Assembly (NCBI RefSeq): GCF_004340465.1
Contig: NZ_SLVV01000001.1
Span: 222,022-286,021 of the forward strand
DNA from: Mesobacillus foraminis
Lineage (GTDB): Bacteria > Bacillota > Bacilli > Bacillales > Cytobacillaceae
Direction of reading: 5' to 3'
DNA: 64,000 nt
Shown here: one piece after another, positions 57,279-64,000 of the stretch
How the letters are laid out: each line of letters starts with the position of its first letter
Numbering within the stretch: the stretch's first letter is position 1
Notes under the pieces: generated by a model
Told to the model about the DNA's origin: nothing
The model's database searches: none
Seen by the model: the letters and a program-made list of their open reading frames with translations, nothing else
Position numbers and translations under genes: made by a program

Positions 57279-57833
57279 TTAAAAGGAGACATCCATCTCA
57301 TCCAGAGGCCAGTATCTCAGGTTCACCTTCCCTACTACCTCGTCCATTGAAATATATCCAAAGTGGCGGCTGTCCCAGCTGCCTAAACGATTATCGCCAA
57401 GAACGAACAGCTTCCCTTTTGGCACCTTCTTCTTGCCGGTTATATCCTCCAGATTGAAATCGCCGGTTAGAGATCCGTCGAAGACCTTCGCGCGATAGTT
57501 CTCTAAATAAGGCTCATCCACTTCCCTGCCATTTATATACAGTTTATCGTCCCGATATTCAATTTGATCCCCGGGCAGGCCGATGATTCTTTTAACATAG
57601 TCTTCTTTCTTGTTAGCATGAAAAACAATGACATCAAAACGCTGCAGGTCGCTTTCCTCATAGCCGATCTTATTCACGACCAGTTTATTTCCTTCTTCAA
57701 GAGTTGGCAGCATCGATTCTCCTTCCACGACATAGTTGGAGAAGAAGAACGTACGAATAAATGCGAAAATGACCAGTCCCAGAGCCAAAGCTTTGAGCCA
57801 CTCGATCCCTTCTTTTCTCAATTCCTCTTTCAT
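57279..57833 (-). CDS. sipV: Type I signal peptidase
   Basis: This 184-residue membrane protease removes signal peptides outside the membrane. It has one N-terminal membrane segment (ALALGLVIFAFIRTFFF), the catalytic serine in VEGESMLPTL, the catalytic lysine in EDYVKRIIGLPGD and the closing GDNRLGSWDSRHFG box. ATG 57833 follows AGGTGG; ATG 57857 is a less supported start. Its place next to yhjE agrees with B. subtilis sipV. Confidence 0.88.
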   Translation of the reverse strand: MKEELRKEGIEWLKALALGLVIFAFIRTFFFSNYVVEGESMLPTLEEGNKLVVNKIGYEESDLQRFDVIVFHANKKEDYVKRIIGLPGDQIEYRDDKLYINGREVDEPYLENYRAKVFDGSLTGDFNLEDITGKKKVPKGKLFVLGDNRLGSWDSRHFGYISMDEVVGKVNLRYWPLDEMDVSF

Positions 57834-57889
57834 TTCGATTGTCCACCTCGATTTCAAGCCTCATCATATCGGGAAATAGTTCCAGCCAG

Positions 57890-58513
57890 TTAATTTTTAC
57901 TACCATTATGATCCTTTTCAGTACTCATATTCATCTTTATTTCAATAATTTTGCCAACATACCAAAGAATAAGAATAATAATGATAACAATCGCCGTTCT
58001 CAGCGGTTTTGTGATCAATGAATGAAGATCATAGCCTACAAAACTGATGGTAAAAATCATGACCATTTTTCCTGCCAGCACAGCAAGCATATACTGGGGC
58101 AAACTTATTTTTGAAAGACCAGCAACAATATTAACCAAAGCAGATGGCGTGAAAGGAAAACAAAGCAGTAAAAACAGGGGGCCAAACCCATGCCGCTCCA
58201 CCCAGCTCATCCCCTTGCGCACCTTTGGATGCTTCTGGATAAATTTCAAGAGCCTTCTTTGGCCATAATTCCTGATTAACAGGAACACAATCATGGCCCC
58301 TGCACAGGCCCCTATCCATGAGATGAGGAAACCGATCCAAAGTCCAAACGCATTTGCGTTGGCCATGACAAATAAAACGAGCGGCAGAAATGGCAGAAAC
58401 GCCTCAAGCAAAGGCAGCAGCACCCCTGCCAAAGGTCCTAAAGCACGGTATTCCCCTACTAATTCCATAATATTTTCTAGTGTAAACCATTCCTTGATTA
58501 ATTCTAAATCCAT
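57890..58513 (-). CDS. yhjE: DedA/SNARE-associated (VTT) family membrane protein
   Basis: The 207-residue protein has about five hydrophobic segments and the family core (FLPFLPLVLFVMANANAFG; then the WVERHGFGPLFLLLCFPFTP arch with GLSKISLPQYML). VTT proteins are thought to move lipids between leaflets. It lies directly upstream of sipV on the same strand, probably in one operon. Confidence 0.85.
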   Translation of the reverse strand: MDLELIKEWFTLENIMELVGEYRALGPLAGVLLPLLEAFLPFLPLVLFVMANANAFGLWIGFLISWIGACAGAMIVFLLIRNYGQRRLLKFIQKHPKVRKGMSWVERHGFGPLFLLLCFPFTPSALVNIVAGLSKISLPQYMLAVLAGKMVMIFTISFVGYDLHSLITKPLRTAIVIIIILILWYVGKIIEIKMNMSTEKDHNGSKN

Positions 58514-58600
58514 TGAGTTTCTCCTTTTTGCTCCCTGACAAGTCCTTATCTCTCATTTTACACCTGTACAAATAATTGAAAAAGTGCAGCGGTCCAATAA

Positions 58601-59539
58601 TTACTGTGCAAGAAAATCTTTCAAAGCCTGTTTGTTTTTCTCAAGGTCTATGGCAAGGACAGCCCCTGCCCCGCTAATTCGCTGATTTTCATAAGACTGA
58701 TCAACAGGAATTCTCAATGAGTCGATATTCCGGCTTTCCCTGGATATGAACCCCCTTCCGATATACACCATGTCACCAGCGCCCATATTCGTGTTTATAT
58801 AGGGGGCAACAACGCCGATAAGCTTGGGCAGCTTTGGCACAGTCTGAATGCTTGCAAGCTGGCTCCCGACCTCTTTTATCACTTTTTGCTGTCTCTCAAC
58901 CCTTCCGAAATCACCAACAGCATCATGACGGAACCTGACATACCCAAGCAAATGTTCTCCGTCGAGCCTTTGCAGACCCGGCTCAATAGTAACATCGATA
59001 TTCGTGGACATTCTTTTTTCTACATCTACTTCTACCCCATTTGGAAATGCTGTATCAATCAGCTGGACGAATCCTTGAAAATCAACAATCGCATAATGCT
59101 CCAGGTCAACATCAAAGTTTTCCTTAATGGTCTGGCGAAGCAGCTCAGGGCCTCCCAGTGCAAAAGCAGTATTAATTTTATTGCTCCCGTGGCCTGGGAT
59201 GCCTATATAGGTATCCCTCATGATGGAAGCAAGCTTATAGGTTCCCCTGTCCGGATTATAGCTCGCAATCATAATCGTATCGGCACGCGAAGTTTCTCCT
59301 TCCCTGGAATCGCTTCCGAGCAGGAGAATATTAATTGAACCATTTTCATCCTTGCTTCCATTAAACGTATACTCTTCTTGAACCTCCCCTGTTTGTTTTT
59401 GCGAGTCTGCCAATCCTTCATTAAATTGTAGATAACTATAAATTCCCACTCCTCCAATCAGGAGCAATAAAATAAAAAATACGGCCGACCATCTGACTTT
59501 GCGGCGCTTTTTTCTCTTCTCATGCCGGTCCTGTCTCAT
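58601..59539 (-). CDS. LytR-CpsA-Psr (LCP) family protein
   Basis: The 312-residue protein has an N-terminal basic region and one membrane segment (SAVFFILLLLIGGVGIYSYL), then the LCP domain: ILLLGSDSREGETSRADTIM, MRDTYIGIPGHGSNKIN and YVRFRHDAVGDFGRVERQQK. LCP enzymes attach teichoic acids or other polymers to peptidoglycan outside the membrane. Which polymer cannot be told. It is the upstream neighbour of yhjE and sipV. Confidence 0.9.
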   Translation of the reverse strand: MRQDRHEKRKKRRKVRWSAVFFILLLLIGGVGIYSYLQFNEGLADSQKQTGEVQEEYTFNGSKDENGSINILLLGSDSREGETSRADTIMIASYNPDRGTYKLASIMRDTYIGIPGHGSNKINTAFALGGPELLRQTIKENFDVDLEHYAIVDFQGFVQLIDTAFPNGVEVDVEKRMSTNIDVTIEPGLQRLDGEHLLGYVRFRHDAVGDFGRVERQQKVIKEVGSQLASIQTVPKLPKLIGVVAPYINTNMGAGDMVYIGRGFISRESRNIDSLRIPVDQSYENQRISGAGAVLAIDLEKNKQALKDFLAQ

Positions 59540-59660
59540 AGAACAATCCTTTCCATCGTGAATTTCTTATTAATTGCATCTATCGGTCTTATAGCTTCTT
59601 CTTTATTTTCCTTCTTTTTCGCTTCAATTAAACTTTTATAAAAAAGTTTTTGAAAAAAAA

Positions 59661-59697
59661 TAAAAAAAACCGCAAAGCATCGTTGCAATTTGCGGTG
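59661..59697 (-). terminator. Terminator of the S9 peptidase gene
   Basis: On the minus strand ACCGCAAA and TTTGCGGT pair around TTGCAACGATGC and are followed by a long T-rich run. Confidence 0.82.
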
Positions 59698-59723
59698 TAT
59701 CAGGGCCATGAAATCCTATAAAA

Positions 59724-61706
59724 TTACAGGCAGTCCTTAAACCAATCTGTGATATAGCTTAAGCGGACAATGCGATAGGAAGGTTTTCCGCTTCTTGATA
59801 GTTCATGGTTGGATTCAGGGAAGCGGATGAGTCTGGCTGTTTTGCCTGCCCTTTTTAAAGCAATGAACAGCTGCTCGGCCTGCTCGATCGGACAGCGGTA
59901 ATCCTTCTCGCTGTGGAGAATCAGAAGCGGTGTATTCATATTATCCACATAGGCAAGCGGTGAATGCTTCCATAATACTTCGGCTTCCCTTAAGCCGGCC
60001 TTGATCTGCCATTCGGTAAAATAATAGCCAATATCGCTTACTCCATAAAAACTGATCCAGTTAGAGATGGAACGCTGGGTAACCGCCGCTTTAAAGCGTT
60101 CTGTATGTCCGATGATCCAGTTGGTCATAAGGCCTCCGTAGCTACCTCCAGTGACACCAAGCCTGTTTTTATCTATAAAATCAAGATTTCCCACTACATA
60201 GTCAACGGCCTCCATAAGATCCTTGTAGTCGCCGCCCCCATAATCCCCGCGGACCAAATTCACAAATTCCTGACCATATCCATGACTCCCTCTAGGGTTT
60301 ATATAAAGGACAGCATATCCTTTTGCCGCAAGCACCTGGAATTCATGAAAGTAGGTGTTGGCATACATTGTATGCGGGCCGCCATGAATCTCGAGGATCA
60401 TCGGATATTTTTCCCCCTGTTTATAATTTGCCGGCTTCATGATCCAGCCATGAAGAAGCATGCCGTCACTGCCTGAAACGACAATAGACTCCGGTGCAGA
60501 CAGTCTTACCTTGTTAGTGAACTCTTCATTCACATGAGTAAGCTGCTCAAGGTTTCCGGTTGTCACCTTAAGAATGAACAGTTCTCCCGGAAGCTCCGGC
60601 CTGCTTATCGCCGCTATTATTCTTTGTGTTTCAGGATGCAGTGTCATGCCATATACATGCTGCCGATCTAACAAGGCTGGATAGATTTCTCCCTGTAGAT
60701 TTCCAAAGTATATAACAGTGCTGCCGTTATCCGAGATTAAAAAATAGAAGCTTTGTGAATCTGCCCCCCAAAGGATGCCCGGGACTTGCGCTCCCTGCTG
60801 TAAATCCCCTACCGCAGCATCTCCCGCCATTACATCCATTTCCTGAGTGACACAGGTAAGGAGACCGGTTTCCAATTCACAAATCCACAGCTTTACAAGG
60901 GTGGCATTTTCGTATTCCCGTTCATTTCCGAGAAAGCCAAGGAATTTTCCGTCCGGTGAAAAAGAGGCCGATTTGAAAAATCCTCTGCCCGAGGTAATAT
61001 TCCTGGTTTCCCGGGTTTTGGTGTGAATCAGCTGGATATCCTGGTTAAACGAAAGGTCCTGGCTTTCCTCAGGGTTCCCTGATACAGCAATCCAGTTTCC
61101 ATCAGGAGACCATCCTTCAGGACTCCAGTCGGTCTCTCCTGACGTAAGCAATTCTGCCTTTCCAGTGCTTAGGTCGGCTATGGCAATTTGCTTGAACCGG
61201 CCATCCCAAAATCCATCACTGTCCGATTTATACTTCATCCTGTCAACCACAAGCGGACCAGGCATCTCCCTCGAATCGTCCGTTTCTTGATTTACAAGTG
61301 GCTCCTGGGGTTTCAAAGCTGTCCTGAAAGCAATCGATTTGCCGTCCGGAGCCCACACCGGATTATTTGCTCCATTTAAGCAGGAGGTCACTTCACGAGC
61401 CTCTCCCCCTGACGCAGTCATCACGTAAATTTGGTTCTTCCCGCTTCTGTTTGATACAAATGTAAGCTGGGTCCCATCTGGGGACCATCTTGGAGAGTGA
61501 TTCCTGAATTTCCCGAACGTCCATTGCCGGGCTTCCCTCTTTGTTTCCAAATCCAGCATATACAAGTTGGAAACATATTCGTCCTCTTCTTTTAAAATTT
61601 CTGTTTGTACAAACACACACCGTTTCCCATCTGGAGAGAACTGCGGGTCAGACACCGACTTTAAGTCATATAAATCCTCTGCCGTTACGATCCTTCTTTC
61701 ACCCAT
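59724..61706 (-). CDS. S9 family peptidase (acylaminoacyl-peptidase-like)
   Basis: The 660-residue protein has an N-terminal beta-propeller with PD40/WD40-like blades (FSPDGKRCVFVQ, RWSPDGTQLTFVSNRSG and others to about residue 390) and a C-terminal alpha/beta hydrolase. Catalytic residues are the serine in GVTGGSYGGLMTN (about 515), the aspartate in HSEKDYRCP and the histidine in PESNHELSRSG. It resembles B. subtilis YuxL. There is no signal peptide, so it should clip peptides in the cytoplasm. Confidence 0.9.
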   Translation of the reverse strand: MGERRIVTAEDLYDLKSVSDPQFSPDGKRCVFVQTEILKEEDEYVSNLYMLDLETKREARQWTFGKFRNHSPRWSPDGTQLTFVSNRSGKNQIYVMTASGGEAREVTSCLNGANNPVWAPDGKSIAFRTALKPQEPLVNQETDDSREMPGPLVVDRMKYKSDSDGFWDGRFKQIAIADLSTGKAELLTSGETDWSPEGWSPDGNWIAVSGNPEESQDLSFNQDIQLIHTKTRETRNITSGRGFFKSASFSPDGKFLGFLGNEREYENATLVKLWICELETGLLTCVTQEMDVMAGDAAVGDLQQGAQVPGILWGADSQSFYFLISDNGSTVIYFGNLQGEIYPALLDRQHVYGMTLHPETQRIIAAISRPELPGELFILKVTTGNLEQLTHVNEEFTNKVRLSAPESIVVSGSDGMLLHGWIMKPANYKQGEKYPMILEIHGGPHTMYANTYFHEFQVLAAKGYAVLYINPRGSHGYGQEFVNLVRGDYGGGDYKDLMEAVDYVVGNLDFIDKNRLGVTGGSYGGLMTNWIIGHTERFKAAVTQRSISNWISFYGVSDIGYYFTEWQIKAGLREAEVLWKHSPLAYVDNMNTPLLILHSEKDYRCPIEQAEQLFIALKRAGKTARLIRFPESNHELSRSGKPSYRIVRLSYITDWFKDCL

Positions 61707-61937
61707 ATAAATGCTTCCTTTCTGACTATGTATTTGTTTCCTGAAGCTGTAAACAGGAACTTTGAAACAAGTTTCGTTAAGCCCCCTCTTTTAAGGGGAA
61801 TGATTTAAACATTTAAAGACAGCCTATTTTATAAGCAAAGTAATCTAAAACCACTTGAAATGTTGCCTGTCCATGAAGTACGATATATACATAAAAATTA
61901 GAACATACGTTCCGCAAGACTAAAAGGAGTAACCCTT

Positions 61938-62321
61938 ATGACAAGGATACCTGAAAAAGACCGCGATATCATGGAAAAAGCAATCTATCTGCCTATGGTA
62001 TTAACCATACTTAACCGGGATATTGGTGTAGTTGAAACAAGTGCATTTAAACTGAGGAAGCCCTATCTTGAGTTAATCGAAGAAACAATGAAAGTGATTC
62101 AAAAGGAAATGGCAGGAGTTAAACGTTATATGAAACAAAATAGCCTTCGTGTGGAACGGCTTAAACAGGACGAAGCTTTTACAATGTATCTTTTTTTCTA
62201 TCAGGGGTATGAAGAACAGCATAATTACTTCAATCCCCGTATCCGCAATAAGGTTCAGGAGCTTATGATCTATTACTTGTTCAAAAGGCATTCCCTCCAA
62301 AACGCGCCTGCAAATAACTAA
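61938..62321 (+). CDS. yhjD: YhjD-like hypothetical protein
   Basis: The 127-residue basic, helical protein (MTRIPEKDRDIMEKAIYLPM; ending YYLFKRHS) matches in length and position B. subtilis YhjD, which lies between comK and yhjE. No domain of known function is seen. AAAGGAGTAAC precedes the ATG. It converges on comK with a short GCCCTG/CAGGGC hairpin in the 30-base gap. Confidence 0.65.
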   Translation: MTRIPEKDRDIMEKAIYLPMVLTILNRDIGVVETSAFKLRKPYLELIEETMKVIQKEMAGVKRYMKQNSLRVERLKQDEAFTMYLFFYQGYEEQHNYFNPRIRNKVQELMIYYLFKRHSLQNAPANN

Positions 62322-62351
62322 AAGCCCTGTCTGCCAGGGCCAGTTGCACCA

Positions 62352-62921
62352 TCAATCCTCATAACGATTATTTTCACTTACAAGTCCGGCTCCATCAGTA
62401 AATCTCGGACTATGGAAAAGGTAGCCAGCCCGGCGTTCTGTTTCTTTCATTCTCTGCATCATTCGTGTCCTGAGCAAAGCCGTCCGTAACAGCTGATTTT
62501 CAAAAGAATTAAAAGAGACCGGAAGAATAAAGGATTGGTTGTTTCTGAAGGTGACTCTCGTACTGTACGAATCATATTTCTTGTGGTGGAGAACATGTTC
62601 ATGTGAAACCCAGATGCAGCCAGAGTTGGTCGGTGAAGTTGTCGGTAAAAAGAAAATTGAACTTAAGGGGTCTATTGCTATGGGGGCCTTGTGGGTAATC
62701 CCTGTTAGCATACGGGTGCCTTTTTTTCTGCCTTCAAAATCTGCAAAGAAGTATTCGCAGCTCCTCTTGATGAGGTCAATCGGTTTAAATGGCGAAATAT
62801 ATTCCTCTTCAAATTCCACAACCTTTGAAAAGGTCTTGCTTCCGTACTGATATGGAAAAATAATCATGGTATACGGATTAATCTCATATTCTTCAACTAG
62901 CTGTCTGTCCTCGTTGAACAC
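62352..62921 (-). CDS. comK: Competence transcription factor ComK
   Basis: ComK is the master activator of DNA uptake genes. The 189-residue product fits B. subtilis ComK along its length: PIDLIKRSCEYFFADFEGRK, KAPIAIDPLSSIFFLPT, WVSHEHVLHHK and PVSFNSFENQLLRTALLRT. The start is a GTG at 62921 with AGGAGG 10 bases upstream; an ATG between them is out of frame. The DNA at 63040-63070 is rich in A4 and T4 runs, as expected for ComK boxes. Presence of comK alone does not show the strain is competent. Confidence 0.92.
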   Translation of the reverse strand: MFNEDRQLVEEYEINPYTMIIFPYQYGSKTFSKVVEFEEEYISPFKPIDLIKRSCEYFFADFEGRKKGTRMLTGITHKAPIAIDPLSSIFFLPTTSPTNSGCIWVSHEHVLHHKKYDSYSTRVTFRNNQSFILPVSFNSFENQLLRTALLRTRMMQRMKETERRAGYLFHSPRFTDGAGLVSENNRYED

Positions 62922-63119
62922 GCTATCATCGCCTCCTCTGGGTATATTTACCCAAGGACAATCATACCATTGTTTATCACCTTATTAAGCCTAATTCTGC
63001 AACGTTCTTAAATTCTTCATAATTAACATTCGAGAAAAATTTTCTAAAAATTAAAATTATTTAGTTGATTATCCTCTGTTAACTCCATATAATAAAAAAA
63101 AGGTCAAGAGGTGAGGTCA

Positions 63120-63356
63120 GTGAAAGAAAAATCGTATTCTGAAATCATGAAGGCCAGTGTGATGAAGCGGATTAAAGCAAAGGAAACATTTGTGTTGGAA
63201 CTCTATGTTGACATGCTAATTTCCGAAATCCAGCTCCAGACCCGGAAAGAAAAACTGCTGACAAGAATCGACAAGGCCATCGATGACCGCGACAAACCGT
63301 TATTCCTGACTTTGACAGAGGAATTAAAAGATTTAAATAAACAGTTCGGCACATAA
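63120..63356 (+). CDS. yhzC: IDEAL domain protein
   Basis: The 78-residue protein ends in an IDEAL domain (RIDKAIDDRDKPLFLTLTEE followed by LKDL), a short motif that binds protein partners. Its position next to comK fits B. subtilis YhzC. GTG 63120 is chosen with AGAGGTGAGG in front; another GTG at 63111 lies inside that site. Function is unknown. Confidence 0.78.
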   Translation: MKEKSYSEIMKASVMKRIKAKETFVLELYVDMLISEIQLQTRKEKLLTRIDKAIDDRDKPLFLTLTEELKDLNKQFGT

Positions 63357-63369
63357 TATTAAATAGATT

Positions 63370-63400
63370 CCCCCGCTGTCGGCGGGGGATATTTTTATTT
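63370..63400 (+). terminator. Terminator of the IDEAL gene
   Basis: CCCCCGC and GCGGGGG pair around TGTCG (with flanking T-A pairs) and are followed by ATATTTTTATTT. Confidence 0.88.
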
Positions 63401-63529
63401 AAGTGAAGCCTGGGGGGAGGAGCAAGATAGGATTGATTAACGGTTGGTGTAAGTTACCCAGCAGGGCGGCTTACGAAGGAAGGATCAGGTTCTATGTCAC
63501 CCTCCCGCTTGCAAGGCAGACATCGTGAG

Positions 63530-64000
63530 GTGCGTAGACCGTTTATTTTACCTTTTCTTTGAGGGATTGACGGCTTTAGGTTTGTAGACGGATTCTAGGT
63601 TACCTTTCCTTGATGGGATCGCCGGCTTTGGGCTCGTAGACGCGCTCTATGTTACCTTTGCTAGATGGGATTGACGGTTTTGGGCATGTAGACGCGCTCT
63701 ATGTTCCCTTTCCTTAGTGGGATTAACGGTTTTGGGCATGTAGATGCGCTCTATGTTCCCTTTCCTTGGTGGGATCGACGGCTTTGGGCTCGTAGATGGG
63801 CTCTTTGTTCCCTTTCCTTGGTGTGATTGACGGTTTTGGGCTCGTAGACAGGCTCTATGTTCCCTTTCCTTGGTGGGATTGACGGCTTTGGGCATGTAGA
63901 CGCGCTCTTTGTTCCCTTTCCTTGGTGTGATTGACGGTTTTGGGCTCGTAGACAGGCTCTATGTTCCCTTTCCTTGGTGGGATTGACGGCTTTGGGCATG
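63530..64000. repeat. Tandem array C, 52-bp period, at least 9 units, runs off the window
   Basis: GTAGA occurs at 63534, 63584, 63636, 63688, 63740, 63792, 63844, 63896 and 63948, exactly 52 apart from 63584 on. Each unit holds GACGGTTTTGGGC, the 13-bp core TAGA-N5-TCTA (loops CGCGC, TGCGC, CAGGC, CGGAT) and TGTTCCCTTTCCTTGG. A 104-bp double unit is repeated at the distal end, which points to recent unequal exchange. The first units (63430-63590) are degraded. Open frames on the minus strand through it are repeat artefacts. Confidence 0.95.

Noticed and set aside
63647..63999. Two minus-strand frames starting MPKAVNPTKEREHRA
   Set aside because: Both are translations of array C, identical because of the 104-bp double unit, with no ribosome site and a stop arising once per three units.

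Overview
The window is a chromosomal segment of an endospore-forming, naturally transformable-type Bacillaceae (Bacillus/Mesobacillus/Cytobacillus-like). The evidence is a complete gerPA-F spore germination operon, a spore-coat-like protein, comK, addAB, and long stretches of gene order shared with the comK-to-argC region of Bacillus subtilis, here read in the opposite direction. Species cannot be named from the sequence alone.

Layout. (1) 1-7265: arginine/carbamoyl-phosphate operon argC-argJ-argB-argD-carA-carB on the minus strand, with carB cut by the window edge, behind a strong sigma-A promoter. (2) 7.5-18.5 kb: an anaerobic nitrate module placed between argC and yitW: a ywiC-like gene, a miniature NarI-like membrane protein, mobB-moeA, ric (Fe-S repair), cls, moaA, fnr, a radical SAM/SPASM enzyme and narK. 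Four promoters here carry a TGTGA-N6-TCACA-type Fnr box exactly 27 bases from a good -10 hexamer. The structural narGHJI genes are not in the window. (3) 18.8-27.5 kb: conserved yit block (yitW, yitV, yitU, two small genes, a secreted BsuPI-domain protein, yitT, degV/yitS, DUF3941, yitL, yitK), interrupted by about 1.3 kb of tandem repeats. (4) 27.7-36.9 kb: an SDR gene, then a maltodextrin operon malE-malF-malG-membrane-anchored amylase-malR on the minus strand, and a divergent cytoplasmic neopullulanase-type enzyme. MalEFG imports dextrins, the anchored amylase makes them outside, the neopullulanase opens them inside, and MalR is the likely repressor. (5) 37.4-48.1 kb: sporulation and housekeeping block (coat-like protein, HTH orphan, asnO, DUF2777, EAL phosphodiesterase, yisL, yisK, a frameshifted acyl-CoA ligase, gerPA-F). 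(6) 48.1-63.4 kb: addA/addB, an MFS transporter, sipV-type signal peptidase, yhjE, an LCP protein, an S9 peptidase, a yhjD-like gene, comK and an IDEAL-domain gene. (7) 63.5-64.0 kb: another tandem array running off the window.

The least explained structure is a set of three tandem arrays (24.4-25.3, 25.4-25.75 and 63.5-64.0 kb) that share a 52-bp period although their sequences differ; two of them, 38 kb apart, also share a 13-bp palindromic core TAGA-N5-TCTA. Other notable points are the uniform Fnr promoter architecture, the miniature NarI, a one-base frameshift in an acyl-CoA ligase, a double-palindrome operator in front of malE and hairpins between mal genes.
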